From Streptomyces alboniger (GTDB lineage Bacteria > Actinomycetota > Actinomycetes > Streptomycetales > Streptomycetaceae): 64,000 nucleotides of DNA. The notes under the pieces are model-generated. The model saw only the letters and a list, made by a program, of their open reading frames with translations. It searched no databases and was not told the origin of the DNA. Numbering within the stretch: position 1 is the stretch's first letter; the number at the start of each line of letters is the position of its first letter. Of the stretch, positions 1 through 8,438 are shown piece by piece. A program made the position numbers and the translations under genes. Location of the stretch: the NCBI RefSeq assembly GCF_008704395.1, contig NZ_CP023695.1, positions 7,874,001-7,938,000 on the forward strand. The letters are read 5' to 3'.

Positions 1-1053
1 GCCCTCCGGCACCGGCTGCAGATCGGCATCCAGGACGTATACGTCCGTCCCGTCCAAGGGCCGTCCCAGAGGCACGACGTCCCCGATGTCGGCGGGCGAC
101 CGGATTTCGTGCTGCATGGCGCACAGGGTCACCTCGGTGGGCCCGTACAGCACCCGCACGGTGATGCCCGGACACACGTCGAGCACGCGGCGGACGGCGT
201 CGGCGGCGACGACATCACCGCCGGTCAGCACCTCTTTGACACCCTTCAGGCAGGAAGGTGCCTCCTCCGCGACCACCCGGAAGAGGCCCGCGGTCAGATG
301 CACCGCGGTGGCGCCGGACCCGGCGATCAGCTGAGGCAGCCGCCCGCCGTCCACCTGTCCGCCGGGAGGCAGCACGATCTCGCCGCCGGCCAACAAGGGC
401 ACCCACACCTCGTAGGTGGATATGTCGAAGGCGTAGGGCGCGTGGAACAGCACCTTGCGACGGGCGTCACCGTGCCAGCACGTATCGAGCGCCAGGTCGA
501 GGACGTTCCGGTGGGTCACCTCGATTCCCTTGGGCTCACCGGTCGAGCCGCTCGTGTACATCACATACGCCAACTGGCTCTCGGCGAACGGCAGATCGCG
601 AGAGACCACGGGTGCGGAACGCCAGTCGTCCGCGTCCACATCGAGGACGTACAGGCCGTCGGAGGCAAGGAGTCCTCGGTAGTGGGAGTCCACGAGCAGG
701 CGGCGTGTCCCGCTCTCGGAGAGCACCTTGCGCATGCGGTCGACCGGATAACCGGGGTGCAACGGGACGTACGTACATCCGGCCTTGAGGATCGCGAGGA
801 GGGATGCCACGAGGAGGGGTGTGTGCCCCTGGAGGACGGCCACCGGTGTCTCGGTGCCGACACCGGTGCGCAGCAGCGTGCTTGCGAGGCGATCCGACAG
901 ATCGTCCAAGTCCCGGTAGGTGAGCAGGAGGTCTGGGGATCGGGCCGCGACGGCGTGAGGCGTGCGCGCGGCCTGGGCGCGGAACGCCTGGGGTAGGGAG
1001 GCGACGAGGTGTGAGGGGAGTGTGGGGGCGGGGTCTGGGGGAAGGGTGGGCAT
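1..1053 (-). CDS. NRPS adenylation domain protein, Hpg-activating (3' end outside window)
   Basis: The N-terminal 351 residues of a nonribosomal peptide synthetase adenylation (A) domain, read from the ATG at 1053 and still open at the window edge. Visible core motifs are A2 (LLAILKAGCTYVPL, near 85), A3 (YTSGSTGEPKG, 166-176), A4 (FDISTYEVW, 209-217) and A5 (YGPTE, 303-307). The pocket residues aligned to GrsA are D210, I211, Y214, H252, L276, G278, L302, L310 and C311. Published 4-hydroxyphenylglycine domains read DIFHLGLLCK, so this pocket should accept Hpg, which the upstream operon makes. No condensation domain precedes the A domain, so it is either a starter module or a stand-alone activating enzyme. 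It is the last visible gene of the operon, 83 bp after the FAD protein. The ribosome-binding site is weak. Whether PCP, C or TE domains follow cannot be seen. Confidence 0.93.
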   Translation of the reverse strand, partial: MPTLPPDPAPTLPSHLVASLPQAFRAQAARTPHAVAARSPDLLLTYRDLDDLSDRLASTLLRTGVGTETPVAVLQGHTPLLVASLLAILKAGCTYVPLHPGYPVDRMRKVLSESGTRRLLVDSHYRGLLASDGLYVLDVDADDWRSAPVVSRDLPFAESQLAYVMYTSGSTGEPKGIEVTHRNVLDLALDTCWHGDARRKVLFHAPYAFDISTYEVWVPLLAGGEIVLPPGGQVDGGRLPQLIAGSGATAVHLTAGLFRVVAEEAPSCLKGVKEVLTGGDVVAADAVRRVLDVCPGITVRVLYGPTEVTLCAMQHEIRSPADIGDVVPLGRPLDGTDVYVLDADLQPVPEG

Positions 1054-1067
1054 GGCGGCCCGACTCC

Positions 1068-1112
1068 GTTCTCTTCGTTCTCTTCGTTCTGTTTGTTCTC
1101 TTTGTTCTCTTC
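1068..1112. repeat. Five tandem 9-bp units between operon genes
   Basis: Five head-to-tail copies of GTTCTCTTC on the plus strand (units 3 and 4 carry one or two substitutions) fill most of the 83-bp gap between the FAD gene stop and the adenylation gene start. In the transcript this is a purine-rich CGAAGAGAA array. Right beside it the 14-mer TACGTCAGTGGCTC occurs twice (near 1115 and 1133), once inside the end of the FAD gene. The array could act as a spacer or a leader element, or simply be slippage-generated. Confidence 0.85.
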
Positions 1113-1136
1113 GTGTACGTCAGTGGCTCCGCTACG

Positions 1137-2609
1137 TCAGTGGCTCAGCTCGGCCAGTTCATGGAGGGCCGGCGTCGACCGGGCGCCGAGCTGGAGCGCG
1201 ACGTCCTTGGCCTGGTGTGCGGCGATGTAGAGGAGCGTCGCGAAGAAGAGGACCCGGACATGGGTGGCGGCGCCGACGACCCAGATGTTCTCGGGGGCCG
1301 CTTCCGGGGACACGCGGAGGCGCAGGTCGGCCGAGAGCTGGTCGACCGGGCGGGCATGACGCGGAGCCTGCTCCAGGTGGATGCTGTCGTCCGTGCGGTC
1401 ATGCCAGAGCTTGGGCGGTTCGTAGCCGCACGCGCTGACGACACGGTCGACCGTGTTCACGTCCCCGTCGGGCCACTCCACCGACCACCCCGGGCCGCGG
1501 CGCCGCACGCGCACCGGGTAGTCCCGCGCCAGGCGCAGCGCGCCGCGGTCGATGTGCCCGAGCAGCTTCCTGGCGTTGGGCAGGATCAAGGCCGTGGCGT
1601 ATCTACGGCCGACGGTGTGGAAGGCCCGCAGGACCGTCGACCGGGCCGGCGGCGGCAGTGTCGGCAGCCACGCGGCGAGCTCCGCGCTCACGCCCACGGC
1701 GACGTCCTGCCACGCACAGGCCCCGCTCTCGGCCAGTGCGATCTCCGCCCTGAGCCGGTGGACGGGGTCGCTCACGTTGGTGATCTGTTCGCGCAGCGGG
1801 CGGGCGTCGCACTGGCGGACGGACTCGACGATGATCCTCGTGAGTCTTGGCACCAGGTGGGGGTCCGACGGATCGAGAGACGCGATGCCCTTGGCCGCGG
1901 TGGCCGAAGGGGGCAGCAGCGGTGTCGCCGTGCGGACCGCGGGCAACTGCCCGGAGGGCGAGGCCATGGTGACGTGGCCACCCTCCCCGCACAGCAGCAG
2001 GGCGGCGTCGACGGCGGACTGCCGGGATCCCAGTACGAGGACGCGGGACCCCGGCGGCACGCGGTGCGAGAGGCGCTCGGCGGGGAACGGACTCGCCAGG
2101 AAGGCCGGGTCGTCCTGGTGGGCGCGCATGAGTTCCGGAACACGCGGCTTGTCGAGCCCCGCGGCGATCACCACGTCAGAGGCCCGCACCTCGGTGCCGT
2201 CGCTCAGTCCCACCCGGTATCCGTCCGCGTCCTTGCCGATGCTCCGTGCGCCGGCACGGGTCTGCTCGACCCGGACGCCGCGGGCGACGGCCAGGGCGGA
2301 GTACTCCTCGAAGCGCTGGGCGATGTACGCGCCGAGGAGGCCGCGCGGCACGACGTCACGTGGAGCGGGGGACAGACCGCGACCGCGCAGATAGTCCACG
2401 AAGTCGTACGGCTCGTCCGGCATCAGGGAATTGGCCTCGCACGAACTGTTGGTCAACAGGTCGGGGTGGGACTCACCGAACGCGAGGCCCCGGCCGACGT
2501 CGCGGGGGTCGACAATCCGGACGGACCGGTGCCGGGCCGCGCGCACCGCGTTGACGAAGCAGCTCACGCCCGTGGCCCCAGCCCCGATGATCAGTAGGTC
2601 GCCGTGCAC
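1137..2609 (-). CDS. FAD/NAD(P)-binding oxidoreductase (NAD_binding_9-like)
   Basis: A 490-residue flavoprotein. The N-terminus carries a dinucleotide-binding fold (LLIIGAGATG, residues 4-13), and a second nucleotide-binding glycine pattern (VLVLGSRQSAVDAAL) lies near the middle. The overall layout fits FAD-NAD(P)-binding proteins of the PF13454 type, which are often annotated only as hydroxyacylglutathione-hydrolase-like or FAD-dependent proteins, and the substrate is unknown. The GTG start is chosen because GGGAGG stands eight bases upstream and the GAGATG motif follows directly. It overlaps the aminotransferase gene by 19 bp, so translation is probably coupled. Operon position suggests an oxidative step on Hpg or on the peptide; that role is inference. 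Confidence 0.85.
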   Translation of the reverse strand: MHGDLLIIGAGATGVSCFVNAVRAARHRSVRIVDPRDVGRGLAFGESHPDLLTNSSCEANSLMPDEPYDFVDYLRGRGLSPAPRDVVPRGLLGAYIAQRFEEYSALAVARGVRVEQTRAGARSIGKDADGYRVGLSDGTEVRASDVVIAAGLDKPRVPELMRAHQDDPAFLASPFPAERLSHRVPPGSRVLVLGSRQSAVDAALLLCGEGGHVTMASPSGQLPAVRTATPLLPPSATAAKGIASLDPSDPHLVPRLTRIIVESVRQCDARPLREQITNVSDPVHRLRAEIALAESGACAWQDVAVGVSAELAAWLPTLPPPARSTVLRAFHTVGRRYATALILPNARKLLGHIDRGALRLARDYPVRVRRRGPGWSVEWPDGDVNTVDRVVSACGYEPPKLWHDRTDDSIHLEQAPRHARPVDQLSADLRLRVSPEAAPENIWVVGAATHVRVLFFATLLYIAAHQAKDVALQLGARSTPALHELAELSH

Positions 2610-3970
2610 GGTGCTGCCTCCCGGCTTTCGGAGCGGGTCGTGAGGCGGTCCGCGACCAGCGCGGCGAGCCGGTCGAGGCCTTCCTCGATCCATGCAGGTG
2701 TCAGGGCGCTGCAGGACAGCCGGAGCCGGTGGCGGGCGTCGGCACCGTCGTGGAAGTGGCGCAGGGGAGTCCACAGCACTCCGAACTCCTGGGCCGACCT
2801 CTCCAGAAGCCGGTCATCCACGACGAAGGGCACGGTGAGGACGACGAAGAAGCCGCCCGCCGGGGCGTTCCAGTGGATGCCGGAAGCCGCGGTCCCGCCG
2901 AAGCGGCGCTCCAGACCGGCGAGGAGGACCCGGCGATTGCCGCGGTAGTGCGCGATCGCGCGCTCGTTCGCGGCCCGCAGGCTGCACCCGGACTCCAGGA
3001 GCTTTCCGGCGATCACCGCCTGGGCGATCGGTGACGTGTTCACCGTCACCATGCTCTTGATCTTCGCGAGGTGGTCGGCGAAGAGGAGCGGGCCGCCCCG
3101 GACGTCCCCGACTCGCTGGTCCGCGACGACGAACCCGACCCGCGCCCCTGGCAGGGCCGTCTTGGCGAACGACCCCAAGTACACGACACGGCGTCCGGTG
3201 TCGAGCGCCTTGAGCGTGGGTGCGGGTGCTCCGCCGTCGTCGAACAGACCGTAGGGATTGTCTTCGAGCAGGAGCAGATCCTCCTCTTCGGCGACGCGGA
3301 GGAGCCGCCTGCGGTCCTCGACGCTCAGGCTCAGCCCCGTGGGATTGGCGAAGTCCGGGACGACGTAACACGCTCGTGGGCGCAGGCCGGTGCGGCGCGC
3401 CTCGTCCAGGACGGCGCGCAGGTCCGCGAAGTCGACCCCGCCCGACCCGCTCGCGACGGGCAGGACGGGCATACCCGCGAGACGGGCCGCCCCGGTGAGC
3501 CCCATGTACGTCGGGGAGACAGCCAGAACGGCGTCGTGCTCGGTCGCGCACAAGGCCCGCAGCACGAGGAAGAGCGCCTCCTGACACCCCACGGTGACGA
3601 CGATGGAGTCGACGGGGACGTCGATGCCCTCGTCGACGGCCAGGTTCCGTGCGATCAGCTCGCCGATCACGCCCTTCGTGGGGCCGTACTGGAGCAGGGT
3701 TTCGCGGATCCGCTCCGCGGACCGGCCCTGCTCCACGGCGAGATACCGGGTGTAGCGGTCCAGGCAGCGCTGGACCGACGCGGTCTCGAAGAGGTCGTCG
3801 CACGGGCGGCCCGCGGCGAACGACACGGCATCGGGATAGGCGCCCGAGACCTCGTTCAGGAAGGTCATCGATTCCAGTACGGGATCCGCCAGCGAGGCGT
3901 GCAGATCGTCGAGGCGCAGCTCGCAGCCCTGCGAACGTCGGTCCCAAGGGGCGGCCGTGGTGCCCGTCAT
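2591..3970 (-). CDS. hpgT: HpgT-like PLP-dependent aminotransferase
   Basis: A 459-residue fold-type I aminotransferase. The PLP lysine lies in YLGSFAKTALPGARVGF, with the usual DFANPTG (Asn/Pro) segment and EDNPYG upstream. The sequence resembles 4-hydroxyphenylglycine and 3,5-dihydroxyphenylglycine transaminases (HpgT) of glycopeptide, CDA and related clusters, which convert 4-hydroxyphenylglyoxylate to L-Hpg using an amino donor such as tyrosine. The ATG is chosen because it overlaps the stop of the hmaS-hmO fusion gene by four bases (ATGA), a sign of translational coupling. The preceding gene supplies the keto-acid substrate, which completes the three-step Hpg pathway. An alternative is a general aromatic or 2-aminoadipate-like aminotransferase, but the context argues strongly for HpgT. 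Confidence 0.92.
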   Translation of the reverse strand: MTGTTAAPWDRRSQGCELRLDDLHASLADPVLESMTFLNEVSGAYPDAVSFAAGRPCDDLFETASVQRCLDRYTRYLAVEQGRSAERIRETLLQYGPTKGVIGELIARNLAVDEGIDVPVDSIVVTVGCQEALFLVLRALCATEHDAVLAVSPTYMGLTGAARLAGMPVLPVASGSGGVDFADLRAVLDEARRTGLRPRACYVVPDFANPTGLSLSVEDRRRLLRVAEEEDLLLLEDNPYGLFDDGGAPAPTLKALDTGRRVVYLGSFAKTALPGARVGFVVADQRVGDVRGGPLLFADHLAKIKSMVTVNTSPIAQAVIAGKLLESGCSLRAANERAIAHYRGNRRVLLAGLERRFGGTAASGIHWNAPAGGFFVVLTVPFVVDDRLLERSAQEFGVLWTPLRHFHDGADARHRLRLSCSALTPAWIEEGLDRLAALVADRLTTRSESREAAPCTATY

Positions 3971-6153
3971 ACTCGATCGATCTCGTTCATGACGGATCCG
4001 TCCAGGACGGTCGTCAGGCCCCGTGCCGCCTCTGGGCGCGGACAGCCCGCGAGCACCAGCGCGTCCTCGATTTCCTGCTTGAGCAGGGAGAACACGTCTG
4101 CCAGTCCACGCTCGCCGCCGACTGCGAGACCCCACAGGACCGGCCTGCCGAGCAGGACGCCCGTGGCACCCAGAGCAAGCGCCCGCAGCACGTCGGTGCC
4201 GCTGCGGATGCCGCTGTCCAGAAGGACGTCACAGGCGTCTCCGACGGCCGCGCGCACGGCGGGGAGCGCACTGACGGCGGCGACGGCGCCGTCGAGCTGG
4301 CGGCCGCCGTGGTTGGACACCACGACCGCGTCGATGCCCGCTGATGCCGCCCGGGCGGCATCAGCGGGGTCGAGGACGCCCTTCAGGATCAGCGGCAACG
4401 CGGTCTGTTCACGGAGCCACTCCAGGTCCGGCCAGCTGAGGGACGCGTCGAAAACGGCCTCGGTGTGCTCCGCGACGGTCGGGACGCGGTCGGCGCCGGG
4501 GCACGGGGCCTCATCGAGTTCGACCGGCCTGACGTGCGACGGCAGCACGAACCGCCTGCGCAGATCCCGCAACCGCCGTGCCATGCGCGGCACGTCGACC
4601 GTCAGCATCAGCCCCGGACAGCCGATCTCCTCGGCCCGCCGCACCAGACGCAGCAGTAGGGCGCGGTCATGGAGCCAGTACAGCTGGAGCAACGGCGGCC
4701 GGCCTGCCTGCGCGACCTGCTCCAGTGGCCGGCTGCTGAGCATGGCGGCCACCAGGGGCACCCCCGCCGCCGCGGCCGCCCGCGCCGTCGCGATCTCCCC
4801 CTCCGGGTGTACGAGGGCGTGGTACGCCATGGGGGCCACCGCCACGGGCATGTCGGCCTCGACGCCGAGCAGGCGCGTGGCGGTGCGGGGACGGGACACA
4901 TCGGCCAGCACGCGCGGAACGAGGCGGACGCTGTCCAGAGCAGCGCGGTTGTGGGCGAGCGTCGTTTCCCGGCCGCTGCCACCGGCGATGAAGTCCCACA
5001 CGTCCGCGGGCAGCCGCGCGGCCGCGGGCCGTGCCAGGTCGTCCAGACAGACCAGCGGATCGGCTGCCGGCACGGCTCCCGAAACTTCAGGGGCCTCAGG
5101 GGCGCAAGCGAGACGCTCGGACTCGACAGCCGTATACAGCGCGTGGATGTTGTTGCTCCCGAACGTCTCGGCCCCGCACCGCTCAAGCACTTCGAAGAAG
5201 AAGGTCCGCCGAGGGTGGACGGACCGGGTGAAGACCTGGAACAACCGGCCGTTGTGGTCCTCGTCCACCAGAATCCGCGACTTCCGGAGGCTGTCGATGG
5301 AGTATTCGCTCACGGCGACACGCTCGGGCAGCGCGTCGTAGTAGATGTCCGGCACATTGAGGGTCTCCACACCCTGCGTGCTCAGCCGGTCCAGCGCCTC
5401 GACGATGTTGCGCGTGCTCAGCGCGAGATGCTGTATCCCGGGCCCTCCGTGCGCCTTCAGGAATTCGTTGATCTGCCCCGGAGACGCCGTGAGGTCGGGT
5501 TCGATGATGGTGAACGTGATGTCGCCCTCGGCGTTCTGCACCACCTCGGAGTGCATGGCCTGGGAACCGACGGAGATATGCTCCTGGAACACGGACCGAA
5601 ACCCGAACGCGCGCTTCCAGAACGCCACCAGACCGCTGAGCTCACCCGCCGAGACACAGACCGCGAAGTGATCCAGCTCCTCGAACCCGCCGCCACGCGC
5701 CGTGGTGTCGACCGAGCGGCCCGAGAACTCCGGAGGAAGGAGCGTCGTACGATCGACCAGCGTATGGGTGATGTCACCGAACGCCGCGATCACGGCGCCG
5801 CCTCCGTCGGAACCCCCGGGCTCGCGGACGGCCCGGGCACCGGCCCCCACCGCTGCGGCGAAGGCCGAGGGGACATCGTCCACGTGCAGGGCGATGTCTG
5901 CGACACCGTCACCGTGCCGTTCCACGTACGCGTTCGCCGCTTCTCCCTGGGTGACGACCAGGGTGATGTTTCCCTGCCGAAGGGCGAGTGAGCAGCGGTC
6001 ACCACCGGAATGCGCGGCACCGGCTGTCGCGCATATCTCGAACCCGTACTTGTGCCGGAACTCGGCCGCGGTGGCGGCGGCGTCACGTACGTAGAACTCG
6101 ACATAAGCGAGAGTCGGGCCACTGTCCGCGGTATGAGGGCTGGATTGATGCAT
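3967..6153 (-). CDS. Fused 4-hydroxymandelate synthase / hydroxymandelate oxidase
   Basis: A 728-residue bifunctional enzyme. Residues 1-345 are a vicinal-oxygen-chelate HPPD-type dioxygenase with iron ligands at H162 (ELDHF), H242 (IQHLAL) and E321 (FFFEV), the spacing known for HmaS. The segment TFTIIEP (213-219) replaces the PINEP of homogentisate-forming HPPDs, which points to 4-hydroxymandelate synthase. Residues 365-728 are an FMN alpha-hydroxy-acid oxidase with K591, the catalytic H615 in SNHGGRQ and the phosphate-binding GIRSGTDVLRAL. Together they turn 4-hydroxyphenylpyruvate into 4-hydroxymandelate and then 4-hydroxyphenylglyoxylate. In several known Hpg clusters (CDA, for example) these are separate proteins. 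The gene heads the operon, with an AAGGG site upstream and paired inverted repeats in its promoter region. Confidence 0.94.
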   Translation of the reverse strand: MHQSSPHTADSGPTLAYVEFYVRDAAATAAEFRHKYGFEICATAGAAHSGGDRCSLALRQGNITLVVTQGEAANAYVERHGDGVADIALHVDDVPSAFAAAVGAGARAVREPGGSDGGGAVIAAFGDITHTLVDRTTLLPPEFSGRSVDTTARGGGFEELDHFAVCVSAGELSGLVAFWKRAFGFRSVFQEHISVGSQAMHSEVVQNAEGDITFTIIEPDLTASPGQINEFLKAHGGPGIQHLALSTRNIVEALDRLSTQGVETLNVPDIYYDALPERVAVSEYSIDSLRKSRILVDEDHNGRLFQVFTRSVHPRRTFFFEVLERCGAETFGSNNIHALYTAVESERLACAPEAPEVSGAVPAADPLVCLDDLARPAAARLPADVWDFIAGGSGRETTLAHNRAALDSVRLVPRVLADVSRPRTATRLLGVEADMPVAVAPMAYHALVHPEGEIATARAAAAAGVPLVAAMLSSRPLEQVAQAGRPPLLQLYWLHDRALLLRLVRRAEEIGCPGLMLTVDVPRMARRLRDLRRRFVLPSHVRPVELDEAPCPGADRVPTVAEHTEAVFDASLSWPDLEWLREQTALPLILKGVLDPADAARAASAGIDAVVVSNHGGRQLDGAVAAVSALPAVRAAVGDACDVLLDSGIRSGTDVLRALALGATGVLLGRPVLWGLAVGGERGLADVFSLLKQEIEDALVLAGCPRPEAARGLTTVLDGSVMNEIDRV

Positions 6154-6285
6154 GGCTGGACCACCCTTCGGCAGAGCTGAAGAACTGCGGCGGTAAAGGG
6201 GAGATCTTCGTGCGCCTCGGTTCCGGCGCCTTGAAAGACGCTGCCAGCTTCACCAACACGGCGGCCCTACACCACTGTTCGCCTG

Positions 6286-6316
6286 GTGCAGCAACGTGCG
6301 CCGCACGTTGCTGCAC
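6286..6316. promoter_or_regulatory. 31-bp inverted-repeat operator, site 1
   Basis: GTGCAGCAA, 13 bp, then TTGCTGCAC. Here the symmetry continues inward, so 16-bp arms face each other across one base. It lies in the 384-bp divergent promoter region between the Hpg operon and the alcohol dehydrogenase gene, 133 bp from the first and 222 bp from the second start codon. Two more sites of identical spacing occur in the window. Confidence 0.8.
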
Positions 6317-6338
6317 CCGAGAACGGAACTCCGGGGAT

Positions 6339-6369
6339 GTGCAGCAAGCTGCACCACAGCTTGCTGCAC
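6339..6369. promoter_or_regulatory. 31-bp inverted-repeat operator, site 2
   Basis: A second GTGCAGCAA-N13-TTGCTGCAC element, with 13-bp arms around a 5-base loop. Its start is 53 bp (about five helical turns) from that of site 1, so regulator dimers could bind side by side on the same face. The dyads could also form stem-loops in a transcript, but two such dyads in a promoter region fit operators better. Confidence 0.8.
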
Positions 6370-6537
6370 GAGGCGGTGGTGGCGGACCGCCCGAGAGGGC
6401 GGGCAAGCTGCGTTCCGTGGCTGCCATGTGATTGCTCGACTGGGTCGTTCCGGTGGAGGACGACGCTGCGCCTTTCCATCCCAACGACGCAGCGGCGGTC
6501 CGCCCGTCCTTTCAGAGCCAAGGGAAACAGGATCACC

Positions 6538-7584
6538 ATGCCCAGCACCCTCGCACTGTCGCTGCCCGCCAAGGGAGCGCCGTTCACACCGACCACCATC
6601 CAGCGGCGCCCGCTGCGTGAGAACGACGTCCGGATCGATATCAGGTTCTGCGGCGTCTGCCACACCGACCTGCACTTCGGCCACGACGACTGGGGTGGAA
6701 CGCTCTTTCCTCTCGTGCCCGGACACGAGATCACCGGAGTGGTCTCGGAAGTCGGCGAAGCCGTCACCGAGTTCGAGGTGGGGGACCGGGTGGGTGTGGG
6801 CTGCATGGTCAACTCCTGCGGGGAGTGCGCCCCTTGCGCATCGGGCGAGGAGCAGTACTGCACCGAGGGCTTCGTCAAGACGTACTCGGCCGTGGACCAC
6901 GACGGAACGGTGACCGCGGGCGGCTACAGTCAGTCCATCGTCGTCGTGGACCGCTTCGTCCTGCGCATCCCCGATGAACTCGAACTCGCCGGAGCGGCAC
7001 CGCTGTTGTGCGCGGGCGTCACCGTCTACTCACCCCTGCGCCACTGGCACGCGGGTCCGGGCATGAAGGTCGGCGTGCTCGGCATGGGCGGCCTCGGTCA
7101 CCTCGGCGTGAAGATCGCCGCGGCGATGGGCGCCGAGGTCACCCTCCTCGGCCGGTCGGCGGAGAAGAAGAACGACGCGCTGAGCTTCGGCGCCGCGCGG
7201 TTCGTGAACACCCGCGAGAGCGCGGAACTCGCCGCATTCGCAGGCCACTTCGACCTAATCGTCAATACCGTCCCCGCCCGCCTCGACCAGGACGCCTACC
7301 TGGGTCTGCTCGGCCTCGGCGGAACTCTCGTCAACGTGGGCGCACCGGGCGACCCGGTGGCGTCGTACAACGTGTTCTCCCTCCTGGGTGCCCGCCGCTC
7401 CATCGCGGGTTCGTCGATAGGCGGCATAGGGGAGACCCAGGACATGCTCGACTTCTGTGCGAAGCACCAGATCACGTCGGAGATCGAGGTGATCTCCGCT
7501 GACCGGGTCCCCGAGGCCTGGGAGAACCTGTCCGGCGCCCGCTACCGCTATGTCATCGACATCGCCACGCTCGGCACACCCTGA
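6538..7584 (+). CDS. Zinc-dependent alcohol dehydrogenase (CAD-type MDR)
   Basis: A 348-residue medium-chain dehydrogenase/reductase. The catalytic zinc ligands sit in CGVCHTDLH and GHE, the structural zinc is held by the C-x2-C-x2-C-x7-C cluster (CGECAPC...C), and the NAD(P) fold shows GMGGLGHLGVK. The closest family type is the cinnamyl-alcohol dehydrogenase/YahK-like group, which reduces aldehydes with NADPH. The ATG is chosen at the start of recognisable homology (MPSTLALSLPAKG) and follows a purine-rich GGAAACAGGA. It diverges from the Hpg operon and shares its two inverted repeats, so the same regulator may control both. A role in aldehyde reduction during product assembly or in self-protection is inference. 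Confidence 0.9.
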   Translation: MPSTLALSLPAKGAPFTPTTIQRRPLRENDVRIDIRFCGVCHTDLHFGHDDWGGTLFPLVPGHEITGVVSEVGEAVTEFEVGDRVGVGCMVNSCGECAPCASGEEQYCTEGFVKTYSAVDHDGTVTAGGYSQSIVVVDRFVLRIPDELELAGAAPLLCAGVTVYSPLRHWHAGPGMKVGVLGMGGLGHLGVKIAAAMGAEVTLLGRSAEKKNDALSFGAARFVNTRESAELAAFAGHFDLIVNTVPARLDQDAYLGLLGLGGTLVNVGAPGDPVASYNVFSLLGARRSIAGSSIGGIGETQDMLDFCAKHQITSEIEVISADRVPEAWENLSGARYRYVIDIATLGTP

Positions 7585-7597
7585 CCGTCCGTGGCCG

Positions 7598-7644
7598 ACG
7601 ACGGCACGAGGCGTGAGCCCACAGCTCACGCCTCGTGCCGTCGT
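7598..7644. terminator. Bidirectional hairpin terminator
   Basis: A perfect 20-bp stem with a 7-base loop lies between the convergent dehydrogenase and TetR genes. It begins 13 bp after the dehydrogenase stop and ends 22 bp before the TetR stop, so it can serve both strands. Confidence 0.85.
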
Positions 7645-7666
7645 ATGTCGTCGCATGCTGTGGTGT

Positions 7667-8290
7667 CTAGGGCGTCGCCGTCACGGTCATGCCTTCGAGG
7701 AGGAGCCGCAGGATCTGCTGCAACTCATCGGCCAGCGGCTCGGTCTCGCCCGAGGGGTGGTGGGCCCATCGGTACAGGGCTCCGAGGTAGACATCGCGCA
7801 GCACGTTACCGACGCCGATCGGCGACATCCCCGGACTCAGTTCTCCCTGGCGCACTCCGTTCTCGACGATCCTGGCGAACACCTCCGCGACATACGGCTC
7901 TTCGAGAATCGGCCGTCCCGCCTTCACCCATGCGGTGAGCATGGCGGTGGTGAGCCGCGGTTCCTCTTGGTTGATGCGGACGAGGACCGCCATGCACTCC
8001 TGGAGTTGGGCGACCGAACTGGGGGTGAACACCTTGTTCGCATCGAGTCCCGTCACGAGAGCGGCACGCCTCCTGTCACCCCAGGCACCGATGATGTCTT
8101 CCTTGCGCTGGAAGTAGTTGAAGAAAGTTCCACGCGCCACATCTGCCCGCTCGGCGATCTCGTCGATGGAGGTGTGGTCATATCCCTTCTCCACGATGAG
8201 CTCCACCGCCGCGGCATACAGTCGTTCCCGGACTCGCAGCTTGTTGCGTTCCCGGCGGCCGACCGGCGGCGTCGTCGCACTCGAGTCCAT
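7667..8290 (-). CDS. TetR-family transcriptional repressor
   Basis: A 207-residue regulator with a classic N-terminal TetR helix-turn-helix (AAAVELIVEKGYDHTSIDEIAERADVARG... FFNYFQRKEDI) in the first 75 residues and a divergent ligand-binding C-terminal domain. The ATG follows GGAGGG by a good distance; a longer reading frame upstream has no such site. It lies downstream of the PKS gene on the same strand, with 148 bp between them that include an AT-rich stretch near 8410 able to hold its own promoter. It is one candidate for binding the three 31-bp inverted repeats of the cluster. The ligand may be the pathway product or an intermediate; this is inference. Confidence 0.92.
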   Translation of the reverse strand: MDSSATTPPVGRRERNKLRVRERLYAAAVELIVEKGYDHTSIDEIAERADVARGTFFNYFQRKEDIIGAWGDRRRAALVTGLDANKVFTPSSVAQLQECMAVLVRINQEEPRLTTAMLTAWVKAGRPILEEPYVAEVFARIVENGVRQGELSPGMSPIGVGNVLRDVYLGALYRWAHHPSGETEPLADELQQILRLLLEGMTVTATP

Positions 8291-8438
8291 TCCGTCCCTC
8301 CTGTGTGTGGTGGCTCGCGAGGCCTGAGTGACGTGACCCGACGGCAAGGGGGACACCTGAACTCAGTCGGCCTGTGGGGCACTGGGGCGCACGGGCCTCG
8401 ATCTATCTATCGCATATTTTTATACCGTAGTGCAAGTT

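Noticed and set aside
3071..5341. 756-residue plus-strand frame across the aminotransferase and hmaS-hmO genes
   Set aside because: Antisense of well-recognised enzymes; low-complexity Ser/Arg/Pro translation.
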